Origin: a virus
DNA: 32,734 bases
Virus record (IMG/VR): IMGVR_UViG_3300028581_000141
Location: 1 to 32,734 of that record
Strand: one strand, 5' to 3'
Part shown: in pieces, positions 25,289-32,270 of the stretch
Position numbering within the stretch: the stretch's first letter is position 1
Layout: every line of letters starts with the position of its first letter
Program-made: the position numbers and the translations under genes
The notes under the pieces: generated by a model
The model's input: the letters and a program-made list of their open reading frames with translations, nothing else
Databases searched by the model: none
What the model was told of the DNA's origin: nothing

Positions 25289-25325
25289 AAAAAAGGCCCC
25301 AACTTGAAATTGAGTGCCTTTAAAA
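25289..25325 (-). terminator. Terminator-like hairpin upstream of the large terminase
   Basis: On the minus strand AAAGGC-A-CTCAA pairs with TTGGG-GCCTTT (one bulged A, loop of about 7 nt) and ends in a run of six T. It lies after the stop at 25341 and about 20 nt before the terminase ribosome binding site. No promoter is evident between it and the terminase gene. Confidence 0.6.
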
Positions 25326-25340
25326 AAGTATTGCTTTTTG

Positions 25341-25862
25341 TTATCTTTCCCCAGTGAGTATAAATTTCGAATATTCCTTTCTATGGTATTCAATCAAGAA
25401 ATATAGCTCATCGAAGTTTTTATGATGTGCCTCTTGTTGTACTTCTGCCGCCGAGAACATGTTAAACTTACCTTCATTTTTTATAAAAATAATTTGTTCG
25501 ATTACCTTGTCGGATAAGATATAATTCTTATGCTCCGCTATTAGCTCTGTGCAATCAGGAATATAACTTGAGTACCTTAGATAATGATACCCCTCACAAT
25601 TTCCAATTATAATATCACTACCGCCATCTGCCATAATACCGATGCAATGCCACAGTCTATTGGTGTCAATGTATTGGAATTCTGCGTTGTTGCTTATAAA
25701 ATCAAAATCATCAAGCAGGTTTTCTTTGAAATGCTCCCATTGGTTAATTGGTAGTTCAATTATTTTCTCTATAACAAATTCTGATTTATCACGTTCTTGA
25801 CCAGTTCTGCTTTTAAGCTCATCAATATTTACAGCTTTTCTTGCGAAAAATGCTTTGCTCAT
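25341..25862 (-). CDS. DUF6329-like phage protein
   Basis: 173 residues, MSKAFFARKAVNIDELKSRTGQERDKSEF. The opening K-A-F-F-A-R-K-A-V-x-I-D-E-L-K and the later CIGIMADGGSDIIIGNCEGYHYLRYSSYIPDC match a family I know as DUF6329, found in gut Firmicutes phages and elements. No function is established. It sits where a small terminase often lies but has no HTH region or other small-terminase feature I can see. A terminator-like hairpin follows it. Confidence 0.6.
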   Translation of the reverse strand: MSKAFFARKAVNIDELKSRTGQERDKSEFVIEKIIELPINQWEHFKENLLDDFDFISNNAEFQYIDTNRLWHCIGIMADGGSDIIIGNCEGYHYLRYSSYIPDCTELIAEHKNYILSDKVIEQIIFIKNEGKFNMFSAAEVQQEAHHKNFDELYFLIEYHRKEYSKFILTGER

Positions 25863-25867
25863 AATTT

Positions 25868-26275
25868 TTACCCTACCCTTCTGTATCCTAAATCATCTTT
25901 ATTAAAATAGCTATATCCGAGTTCCGAGCAGTCAGGGTAGGTGGCATTGTAACAAAAGCAGAACTCACCATCTTTCGAATCCAATTTATAGCCACGCTCT
26001 GCTATTTCCTCTGCGGTTTTAAGTGGCAGGGTAATTAGCACCATATCGTCTAAAGTGTTTACCGCAATGTGCGTTATAACTGTTGTTTTATCTTCCACGT
26101 ACCTAAATGCTAACCTTAACACCTCGTCGCTATCTATTCCAGGCTGATTTGCATTTTTGAAAAACACATCAAAATAGTTTAACAAACCTTTGATTACCTC
26201 GGCATCGCCCTTTACTGGCACGAACATTCCCATAAGTGATGCCTCAGCTCTTGCCGATATTTCACTCTTAGTCAT
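25868..26275 (-). CDS. Phage protein of unknown function
   Basis: 135 residues from the ATG at 26275 (MTKSEISARAEASLMGMFVPV); an upstream in-frame start overlaps the previous gene and lacks a better binding site. GAGGTG lies about 10 nt upstream. The C-terminus (FCYNATYPDCSELGY) has a Y-P-D-C-S/T-E-L string that also appears in the next gene's product as YIPDCTELI, so the two may be distantly related. Nothing points to a function. Confidence 0.6.
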   Translation of the reverse strand: MTKSEISARAEASLMGMFVPVKGDAEVIKGLLNYFDVFFKNANQPGIDSDEVLRLAFRYVEDKTTVITHIAVNTLDDMVLITLPLKTAEEIAERGYKLDSKDGEFCFCYNATYPDCSELGYSYFNKDDLGYRRVG

Positions 26276-26276
26276 T

Positions 26277-26531
26277 TTACTGGGACACCTCTTTTTCATA
26301 ATAACATTTATCACCAAAATGGTTTGTTATACGTTCAATTATATAATCGCTATCGAATTTTTGTTCTTTTACAGTAATGGTAAGGCAAGGGTCTGAGTGG
26401 GTTAGTGCAATTTGACCTTTAAAATTAAACGATGCGATATACCTTTCACCAGTCTTTTTACCCTCCACATATATCCAGTTATGAAAATCGTCTAAAGTGT
26501 CGTATTTTTTTAATAATTCGCAATTTGTCAT
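26277..26531 (-). CDS. Small phage protein of unknown function
   Basis: 84 residues, MTNCELLKKYDTLDDFHNWI. It overlaps the previous gene's stop by 4 bp (ATGA) and its own stop is followed after 1 nt by the next start, so the block is one operon. I recognise no domain. Confidence 0.6.
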   Translation of the reverse strand: MTNCELLKKYDTLDDFHNWIYVEGKKTGERYIASFNFKGQIALTHSDPCLTITVKEQKFDSDYIIERITNHFGDKCYYEKEVSQ

Positions 26532-26746
26532 TTTACTTTGCCACTCCTTATACCAGGGAAATTATAGTTTCCAAGTTTTATCTGTTCGTGGTCAGCTTCA
26601 ACTGCTTTTTTGTAGTCTGGGTCTTGCCTTTCTTTGTTAGAGCAGGGGATACAGATGCAGTCCGTACTAAACATTGAGCAAATCCTCCCATCTTTAAGTG
26701 AGCCGCCACAATGCGTGCAGGTAGTGCGAGTGAAAAAATCATCCAT
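26528..26746 (-). CDS. Small zinc-binding phage protein
   Basis: 72 residues from the ATG at 26746 (MDDFFTRTTCTHCGGSLKDG). A longer frame starts 24 nt upstream inside the previous gene. Cysteines at 10, 13, 30, 32 and 35 (CTHC...CICIPC) can form a zinc site; the YNFPGIRSGK end is also recurrent. I recall proteins like this in many clostridial phages and conjugative elements, without a known role. Confidence 0.65.
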   Translation of the reverse strand: MDDFFTRTTCTHCGGSLKDGRICSMFSTDCICIPCSNKERQDPDYKKAVEADHEQIKLGNYNFPGIRSGKVK

Positions 26747-27074
26747 TGTTAACCATTGCCCCTTCCTCATATAACTCTTTTTGCACCATCAGCATTTCAA
26801 CAATAATTTTAGCATAAATGCCATTATGTGCTTTGCGGTCTATTGCGTATAAATCACAGCCCTCAGCAAAGTCAAACCAAACATCAAAAATGCCAACGTC
26901 CTCGTCAATAGTGGTATTGAAATTAACGAATATTTCTGTTTTTAATATATCTTTATCCTTTTTGCCCCATTCCCTTTTAACTAATTCTGTCAATTCCCTG
27001 ATTATTTCTTTCGAAGGCACAAATGCAAAACATACGCATTCGCCATCTGAGCTTATTTCTACTTTTTTATCCAT
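26739..27074 (-). CDS. Phage protein of unknown function
   Basis: 111 residues from the ATG at 27074; the ATG 6 nt earlier is too close to the GGGGGG ribosome binding site. The N-terminus (MDKKVEISSDGECVCFAFVPS) leads into an acidic alpha/beta region (NTTIDEDVGIFDVWFDFAEGCDLY). Its end overlaps the zinc-binding protein start by 8 bp. No family recognised. Confidence 0.6.
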   Translation of the reverse strand: MDKKVEISSDGECVCFAFVPSKEIIRELTELVKREWGKKDKDILKTEIFVNFNTTIDEDVGIFDVWFDFAEGCDLYAIDRKAHNGIYAKIIVEMLMVQKELYEEGAMVNNG

Positions 27075-27089
27075 TATCATTGCCCCCCA

Positions 27090-27317
27090 TTAATTAGTTC
27101 CGAATAACAAAACAGTAGCCTTAGTGCCTTCTTCTTGCGTATCATAAAATTCATTGTAGCCAAGTTTAGGGGTCATAAATCCTTCGGCTAAAAATTGCTC
27201 ATTTCCAATGTGCGACTGACCATTTCCCTCGCTGTCAATAGAAATTGCAACCAATGCATCAGGTTTTTTTAGTTCTTTCAAAGCTATAATAAGCTCCCTT
27301 ACAGTAATTGCTTTCAT
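27090..27317 (-). CDS. Small phage protein with phage-type E-L-x-x-L-x-x-P-D start
   Basis: 75 residues. MKAITVRELIIALKELKKPDALVAISIDSEGNG resembles a small family common in phages (helix, P-D-A-x-V, strand, D-x-E-G-N). Function unknown. GGGAG lies upstream of the ATG. Confidence 0.65.
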   Translation of the reverse strand: MKAITVRELIIALKELKKPDALVAISIDSEGNGQSHIGNEQFLAEGFMTPKLGYNEFYDTQEEGTKATVLLFGTN

Positions 27318-27343
27318 TGCAAAGCTCCCTTCAAATATATAAT

Positions 27344-27361
27344 GCCACCATTTAGGGTGGC
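27344..27361 (-). terminator. Short hairpin after the 130-residue gene, possible weak terminator
   Basis: GCCACC and GGTGGC pair around a 6-nt loop directly after the stop at 27362. The minus strand continues ATTATATATTTG, AT-rich but not a clean T run, so termination would be weak. Confidence 0.4.
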
Positions 27362-27754
27362 TTAGTTCATATGATACTTGTAAATTCTAATTTGCTCTGA
27401 TAATAATTTGACCTTTGCACCAGCTAATGTTAGCCCATCAACTTTGGTTACATAAGCTCCACCAAAATCAGTAGCTAAATGAACTGTTATATTTTGTGCC
27501 TCTGCTATAACCTTTAGCTTTGCTTCTTCAAATTCGGCTATTGCCTCGTCAAGCTGTTTTTCTAATTGCTTTAAATAGCAATCCGTTTTAGTTTCAACAA
27601 TTATGAATGCGCCTGTTTCTAAAAGCTCATCAATCTCACTTTGGCTGTAAATAAGCACCTCATTGTCCTTGCTATCGAGGGAAGCGAAAACCTTATCCTT
27701 GCCATTTACCCCCACCAATTTGTAAGTTTGCCCAGCCTTTGTCTTTATTGTCAC
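27362..27754 (-). CDS. Phage protein with central coiled coil, unknown function
   Basis: 130 residues, GTG start overlapping the previous stop by 4 bp (GTGA). N-terminal beta region (IKTKAGQTYKLVGVNGKDKVFASLDSKDN) is followed by a charged helix at about 62-90 (LKQLEKQLDEAIAEFEEAKLKVIAE) that looks like a coiled coil. No domain recognised. Confidence 0.6.
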   Translation of the reverse strand: MTIKTKAGQTYKLVGVNGKDKVFASLDSKDNEVLIYSQSEIDELLETGAFIIVETKTDCYLKQLEKQLDEAIAEFEEAKLKVIAEAQNITVHLATDFGGAYVTKVDGLTLAGAKVKLLSEQIRIYKYHMN

Positions 27755-28008
27755 TCTGACGCACCCCCATCAATGTTGTGAAATTCCTCAAATTCCTGAA
27801 TGTGTTTGTCCATCAAGACCTCAGCTATCGTTGAATCAAAATCATTAAGCAGGTTGTCATCAAAATCCCAAAAGCCAAGCATATCTTCTAAGACCTCTCT
27901 TAGCTTTTCAACATCTGCCTTTGAATCGTCTTGCCCTAATACTAAAATCTTTTCAACTGCTGTTTGTGTTAAGCCTCTTGCTGTAGCCATCATAGTAATT
28001 TCGCTCAT
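27751..28008 (-). CDS. Small acidic protein, unknown function
   Basis: 85 residues; GGGGG precedes the ATG. The C-terminal half is strongly acidic (EDMLGFWDFDDNLLND, then EEFHNIDGGASE). It is the first gene after the methyltransferase and may have its own promoter (28040-28068). Acidic small phage proteins sometimes mimic DNA, but nothing specific supports that here. Confidence 0.6.
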   Translation of the reverse strand: MSEITMMATARGLTQTAVEKILVLGQDDSKADVEKLREVLEDMLGFWDFDDNLLNDFDSTIAEVLMDKHIQEFEEFHNIDGGASE

Positions 28009-28039
28009 TTACAATCCCCCTAATCTATAATTAGTGTAT

Positions 28040-28068
28040 AGTATAGCTCTAATAAGGGTATATTGGAA
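28040..28068 (-). promoter_or_regulatory. Possible promoter for the small-gene and packaging operon
   Basis: Minus strand TTCCAA (28068-28063) and TATACT (28045-28040) are 17 nt apart; the -10 matches five of six consensus bases, the -35 only weakly. It lies in the 98-bp gap between the methyltransferase stop and the next start. It could keep downstream genes expressed despite the upstream insertion. Confidence 0.35.
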
Positions 28069-28106
28069 CATATAATAGCTACAATGATTAAGGTTATATT
28101 TGTGTA

Positions 28107-28790
28107 TCAACCACAAACTTTAACTATGCCAGCCATAACGAAATTAACGCATGGAAGTGAAACACCATTCCCCCACATTTTATATTCAGCACTATCAGAA
28201 TAAGGGTTTTTAAGCCACTTTATAATTTGTTTTATGCTTTTTGGTTTAGAAGACGTTCCAATAATTTTTCGGTGAGTTTCAAAAACATCAGCCCAAAATG
28301 ATATATCAACATCGGTTGGGTTTTCAGTTTCCAAATCAGAACACCAAAAGCTTGGAAACCCTTGCAATTTTAGACACTCAAATGGTGTAAGCCTTCTTAC
28401 AGTGTATGTAGGTTCAACTATTCCGTTTTGATAACCAGGATTAGTACCATTTACTATTGTATTTGCCTTTCCGTCCTGGCGATAACACTGGCTCTCTGCC
28501 TTCATTTGTGGGTAAAAGCTTGCTGGTTGTGCAACAGCTGATGGTCCCTGTGCATTTAAGGTAGATGTTTTACCATCTGCGCTTATCCCAAGGTTTCGTG
28601 CAAAATTTTGCCCACAATTAAAGGTTTCACGGTCAATTGCATATACAACACCATGTCGGTCAACAGTATTTAATGTAAAACTAACATCTTCATTAATACC
28701 ATCGCCCCTTGGGCCATTCTTATCAGCTCTACCAATCATGCTACCTTGCAAGGCAACAACAGCAATACCACCTTGATTATTATTCCGCAT
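28107..28790 (-). pseudogene. DNA cytosine-5 methyltransferase, C-terminal fragment (split by RIT element)
   Basis: 227 codons from an ATG that belongs to the inserted element (28790) to TGA at 28109-28107. The phage part begins at NQGGIAVVALQG. Conserved m5C methyltransferase motifs visible are TVRRLTPFECLKLQGFP (motif IX region) and YKMWGNGVSLPCVNFV (motif X); motifs I to VIII with the catalytic Cys lie beyond the right window edge. The fragment joins the right-hand piece exactly as ...GGNPACN|QGGIAVV... once the element is removed. Alone it cannot methylate, but it could be translated from the element's own GGAGG and ATG and might complement the N-terminal part in trans, which is speculation. 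Confidence 0.88.
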
Positions 28791-28866
28791 AATAAGTTAT
28801 CCTCCATTTCATAAAAATACCGAAGAATACTGCAAAAAAAATGCATATTCTTCGGAATAATATTTT
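28774..28866. repeat. Left inverted repeat of the RIT element (93 bp)
   Basis: Starts TGATTATTATTCCGC and ends AATATTTT, matching the right repeat in inverse orientation over 93 bp with very few differences (a G/A change and loop-region indels). It contains a palindrome at 28820-28855 (CCGAAGAATA...TATTCTTCGG) with one unpaired base, and TTATTCCG occurs in opposite orientations at its two edges, which may be recombinase binding arms. The inner edge touches the stop of the third recombinase gene. Read outward it also carries GGAGG, a 10-nt gap and ATG. The palindrome followed by TATTTTTAT could end the recombinase transcript. Confidence 0.9.
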
Positions 28867-28867
28867 G

Positions 28868-29905
28868 TTACTTCAAGCAATAAAGACGTTTAATAATATT
28901 ATCATCGCCTTCCCAAACGGCAAGGACATCAGATATTGCTGTGTTTTTTGACGTTGCTTTTTTTAGTGCTTCGCTTTTCATTTCAGTATCTGCGTAAGCA
29001 TAAATTTTGGTGGTGCTTGTATTTGCATGTCCCAAATATTCGCCAACCAGTGGAAGCGGTATCCCAGAACGATACAAATGAATGGCTCTTGTGTGACGGA
29101 ATTGATGAGGGTGTACTTTGAGTGGAACATGCGGGTTTTCTTTTCTTGCTTCTCTGCCGTAATTCTTTACAAAACGAGCTACAGTGTCAGGCGACATTTG
29201 ATGTCGTTGCTTGTGAATTACAGTATAAAAAAGAAAATCATCATTGCATCTTGAATCAATTGGGTGAAAAAAATTAAGGTAGCGGCGCAAATGCTCCACG
29301 GTTTTTTCCATCAAAGGCACAGAACGTGGCTTTTCGCCCTTTCCGATGAGGTAAATATACGGCGTTCCATGGTCGAGAATTAAATCGCCAATCTTAATAT
29401 CAAGCATTTCTTGACATCTTGCTGCCGTATCATACATCAAAAGCATAAAGAAGCCATTTCGAAGACCCCAATGGTTTTTCATATCCGGCAAAGCGAGTAG
29501 CGTTTTCATTGCATCTTCCGTAAGGAAATCCACCACTTTGCCCGGGACTTTTTGTATTACAACATCATCAATAGCGATTTTCAGGTAAACATTTGCAATA
29601 TCGGATATCTTGCAATAATTAGCAAATGAACGCAACGCCATTAATCTTTGGTTCCGAGTGCTGCTGCTACAATGTCTTTTTTCTTGTAGCCAATCAAGAT
29701 ATGCATTAACATTTTTTGCAGTGAAATCCTCAAATGTTAGCTTGACAATGGATATGCATTGTTCCTGCGTCAAAAAATCAACAAACTGATTAAGTGCAGT
29801 TTTGTAAGATTTTAACGTGTTTGGTCTGGAACACAGCTGTTTTGGTAAATATATAGTCAAATAGTCACGCACCATCTTGAAAAAGGAATCATCTTTAATT
29901 TTCAT
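28868..29905 (-). CDS. ritC: RIT tyrosine recombinase C (third gene)
   Basis: 345 residues. N-terminal SAM-like core-binding domain at about 8-115 (LKSYKTALNQFVDFL), catalytic domain from about 125. Active-site residues visible: Arg163 in YDTAARCQEM, Lys189 in IGKGEKPR, His267 and Arg270 in HPHQFRHTRAIHL, His293 in YLGHANTSTT, and nucleophile Tyr302 in IYAYAD. All six catalytic positions are present. The start overlaps the ritB stop by 4 bp (ATGA), with GAGG 7 nt upstream. The stop is 1 nt from the left inverted repeat, so no cargo follows. Confidence 0.93.
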   Translation of the reverse strand: MKIKDDSFFKMVRDYLTIYLPKQLCSRPNTLKSYKTALNQFVDFLTQEQCISIVKLTFEDFTAKNVNAYLDWLQEKRHCSSSTRNQRLMALRSFANYCKISDIANVYLKIAIDDVVIQKVPGKVVDFLTEDAMKTLLALPDMKNHWGLRNGFFMLLMYDTAARCQEMLDIKIGDLILDHGTPYIYLIGKGEKPRSVPLMEKTVEHLRRYLNFFHPIDSRCNDDFLFYTVIHKQRHQMSPDTVARFVKNYGREARKENPHVPLKVHPHQFRHTRAIHLYRSGIPLPLVGEYLGHANTSTTKIYAYADTEMKSEALKKATSKNTAISDVLAVWEGDDNIIKRLYCLK

Positions 29906-30873
29906 CGCTCTACCTCTGGTATCAGCACAGAAAATCTCGCTGATATTTCAGGCGGAAGCTGTGAAAAGAGTTCAGGAACAAGATGAATGTAATAATATGT
30001 GTGTTCAAATCGTTCGTGTCCCATATATGCGCTTAAATACGGAACACAATTTTCTAAATCACGACCTTCTTCAAGCCAACGATAAAGAGTGTGAGTTGCG
30101 AATGTATGTCTAAAATCATATGGTCTTGGCGGATTGCCGGCAATTTCCGTAAGTCCGGCATTGTTTAAGCAACGAGATAAGATATCTCTTACCCAGTGTC
30201 TTCCATATGCTTCAGAGTTTTTTCCGTTGCTCGGAAAAAAGTAGTCACTGTTAGGCATTACCCGCCTAACCGCAATATCATATTTCCTGCAAAGTTCAAG
30301 CATACTGCTGTCCATAACGATAATTCTATCTCGATATCGTTTGGATTCAGGGATAAAAATAGTACCTTTTTCTAAATCAATATCCTTTCGTTTTAGTAAC
30401 CGCCCCTCATAAGGGCGCAAGCCTCCAGCATACAGTAACCGTAGTAGAACAGGAGCAACCAAGTGATTTGTTGGGTAGTTATGATCGGCGTACAAGGCGT
30501 CCACCGCTTCAAATATTAGCGTTAATTCATTCTCTGTGAAAATGTGCGGTACATAGCGACGATTAGGGCATTTACCACAGTTTCTCGGGATTACAAAGGC
30601 TGGGATATCGTTTCGTGTCATATATCGAGCTAACTCTCTGATAGAACTCATGCGCCTTGAAAATCCTTCTTTGCCTTCGTCAGAATATGCTTTGCCCCAC
30701 GACATCGCCATCTCACGCGTCAACGTTGTTTCTTTTGGGAATGACACCATACACATTGCATCAAAGTTAATTAAATATCGTATATTGCTTTCGTATTTAA
30801 ATCCGAATGCACGCTTTTGTTGTAAAAAACTTTCAATATACTGTGCCAAATTGCTATTAAATGTTTCGTTCAA
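29902..30873 (-). CDS. ritB: RIT tyrosine recombinase B (second gene)
   Basis: 323 residues if started at the TTG at 30873, which overlaps the ritA stop by 4 bp (TTGA) with AGGAG 8 nt upstream; an ATG at 30921 inside ritA is open and would add 16 residues. Core-binding domain at about 5-100, catalytic domain after it. Catalytic Arg153 (GGLRPYEG), Lys178 (ESKRYRD), Arg255 in YDFRHTFATH, His286 in MGHERFEHT, Tyr295 in YYYIHL. The first His of the H-x-x-R motif is replaced by Tyr252. A Cys pair (NCGKCPNRRYVPHIF, about 98-112) may be a small zinc site. Confidence 0.92.
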   Translation of the reverse strand: MNETFNSNLAQYIESFLQQKRAFGFKYESNIRYLINFDAMCMVSFPKETTLTREMAMSWGKAYSDEGKEGFSRRMSSIRELARYMTRNDIPAFVIPRNCGKCPNRRYVPHIFTENELTLIFEAVDALYADHNYPTNHLVAPVLLRLLYAGGLRPYEGRLLKRKDIDLEKGTIFIPESKRYRDRIIVMDSSMLELCRKYDIAVRRVMPNSDYFFPSNGKNSEAYGRHWVRDILSRCLNNAGLTEIAGNPPRPYDFRHTFATHTLYRWLEEGRDLENCVPYLSAYMGHERFEHTYYYIHLVPELFSQLPPEISARFSVLIPEVER

Positions 30874-32114
30874 GCTGTCCACTCCTTTCGACTTTGATAT
30901 TTCCCCATCGGCATAGCGCATTGTCTTAAATGTTCTATGTCAAGAGCCATATATCGCTTCGTGGAGCTTAACCTTGCGTGTCCCAAAACCTCGCTTATTA
31001 CACCAACCGGAACATCAGCTTCAAGCATTAACACTCCAACGCCTCGTCTAAAGCTGTGAAAGCTTATCTTTGCCGATGTTGTTTGTGCTACGCCTGCAAT
31101 GCCAGCGTACCGCTCGACTACGTCACTGATATCCGAGAGTCCGATATATGGATGTGAATTTCTCAGGAATACAGTGTTATCCTTTGAAGGCGGTCGCGCA
31201 TTAAGAATGTAATCAGCAATTGCATTACCGACAGAGTTATCAAGTGGCAGCACATTGGGCTTATTCGTTTTACTTTGGACTATACGAATTTCATGTGTTT
31301 CCCAAACAATGTCACGAAGTTGTAACTGCTTTATATCAACAGCGCGAAGACCGGTATAGCTTGCCAAAAGCATCATGGCATAATCTCTTTTGCCAAGTGT
31401 GCTTCTTTTGTCAACTGCGGATAATATTTTGTTTTCTTCATCTTGCGTGAAGCCGTAATAAATCTTGCGTAAGCGCGGTGTTTTAATATCTAATGCTATC
31501 AACAATTTAGCATCAAGCATTTCGCAAGCAACATAATACGCAAGAAATTGTTTGATGCTTACTACTATATCGGTCATGGAAAACTTTCTGCGTTCGGCTA
31601 AAGCTGTCAAAAAGTCCGATATCATTGGTGAAGTAATGCTTTTTAAGTCAAAAATCGAACAATCCTCCAAATGGCATAAAAATATTGTGATGCCACTTGT
31701 TTTACTATCAATGGTTCGTTTTTTGTGCATTTTGGCTATAGACTCTAAAAAATTATCAAGCAGTGCTTGATAGCATTCTGTTAACTTTCGTTTATTTATC
31801 GGAGATAAACACCTACGAGTTATGTGTTCGTATAAATAATACTCGTCTGTCATAGACGTGAATTTGCGCAACCTTTGAAAGCAATTTAATGATACAGAGC
31901 CTTTTTCAACCTCTTGATTCATAAGTTCCAAGTAGTTTTTTGTAACTGCGGGCGAATACAAGAGTATGTTATTGCATTTGTAAAATCGTGAAACTTTGTA
32001 AAAGGCAGTTTTGTATGGCTTAATCGTTGCATAAGGGTGACCGTTATCTTTAAGATACGTCATCACAGCTTCGCAAACGACTTGAGCGGGTATTTCTTTG
32101 GCATGTTTAAGCAT
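30870..32114 (-). CDS. ritA: RIT tyrosine recombinase A (first gene)
   Basis: 414 residues with GAGGTG upstream of the ATG. An N-terminal extension (about 1-110) precedes the SAM-like core-binding domain (about 112-210) and the catalytic domain (about 215-400). Active site: Arg257 in SYTGLRAVD, Lys282 in QSKTNK, His353 and Arg356 in FHSFRRGVG, His379 in LGHARLSST, nucleophile Tyr388 in KRYMALD. All positions are intact. It is the longest of the three, as usual for RitA. Transcription probably starts within or next to the right inverted repeat, 40 bp upstream. Confidence 0.93.
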   Translation of the reverse strand: MLKHAKEIPAQVVCEAVMTYLKDNGHPYATIKPYKTAFYKVSRFYKCNNILLYSPAVTKNYLELMNQEVEKGSVSLNCFQRLRKFTSMTDEYYLYEHITRRCLSPINKRKLTECYQALLDNFLESIAKMHKKRTIDSKTSGITIFLCHLEDCSIFDLKSITSPMISDFLTALAERRKFSMTDIVVSIKQFLAYYVACEMLDAKLLIALDIKTPRLRKIYYGFTQDEENKILSAVDKRSTLGKRDYAMMLLASYTGLRAVDIKQLQLRDIVWETHEIRIVQSKTNKPNVLPLDNSVGNAIADYILNARPPSKDNTVFLRNSHPYIGLSDISDVVERYAGIAGVAQTTSAKISFHSFRRGVGVLMLEADVPVGVISEVLGHARLSSTKRYMALDIEHLRQCAMPMGKYQSRKEWTA

Positions 32115-32152
32115 ATTTTTATCACCTCATTGTTTAATATGCCCAATACCCT

Positions 32153-32245
32153 AAAATATTATTCCGAAGAATACTGCATTTTTTTGCAGTATTCTTCGGT
32201 ATCTTTATGAAATGGAGGATAACTTATTATGCGGAATAATAATCA
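32153..32245. repeat. Right inverted repeat of the RIT element (93 bp)
   Basis: Inverted copy of 28774-28866. Here the internal palindrome (32164-32199) is perfect: 15-bp arms CCGAAGAATACTGCA and its complement around six T. Read outward, GGAGG and ATG are also present, but the frame ends after eight codons (MRNNNHYP). Confidence 0.92.
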
Positions 32246-32270
32246 TTATCCTTAATTAGGGATAATGATT
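32241..32270. repeat. Palindrome across the right insertion junction
   Basis: Arms AATCATTATCC (32241-32251) and GGATAATGATT (32260-32270) pair perfectly over 11 bp around an 8-nt loop. The left arm begins in the right inverted repeat; the right arm ends with the TGATT that belongs to the methyltransferase gene. The 20 bp between (32246-32265) occur only at this end. Confidence 0.85.

Larger units (their letters stand above)
28774..32265 (-). mobile_element. RIT (recombinase-in-trio) element inserted in the methyltransferase gene
   Basis: Three overlapping tyrosine recombinase genes, all on the minus strand, fill the interval between 93-bp inverted repeats (28774-28866 and 32153-32245). This is the layout described for RIT elements: ritA, ritB, ritC in this order and no cargo. 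The flanks rejoin to an intact methyltransferase frame with a 5-bp TGATT repeat (28774-28778 and 32266-32270). A 20-bp stretch at 32246-32265 lies between right repeat and right flank and has no left counterpart. Tn554-like elements differ in having a small non-recombinase third protein. Confidence 0.9.

Noticed and set aside
25148-25393. 81-codon minus-strand frame upstream of the large terminase
   Set aside because: It overlaps the terminase N-terminus in another frame, reads through the terminator hairpin, and shows no domain; the terminase frame explains this region better.
28868-32114. Tn554-like transposon or integron instead of a RIT element
   Set aside because: The third protein is a full tyrosine recombinase, long inverted repeats are present, and there is no cargo, attC site or TnpC-type protein.
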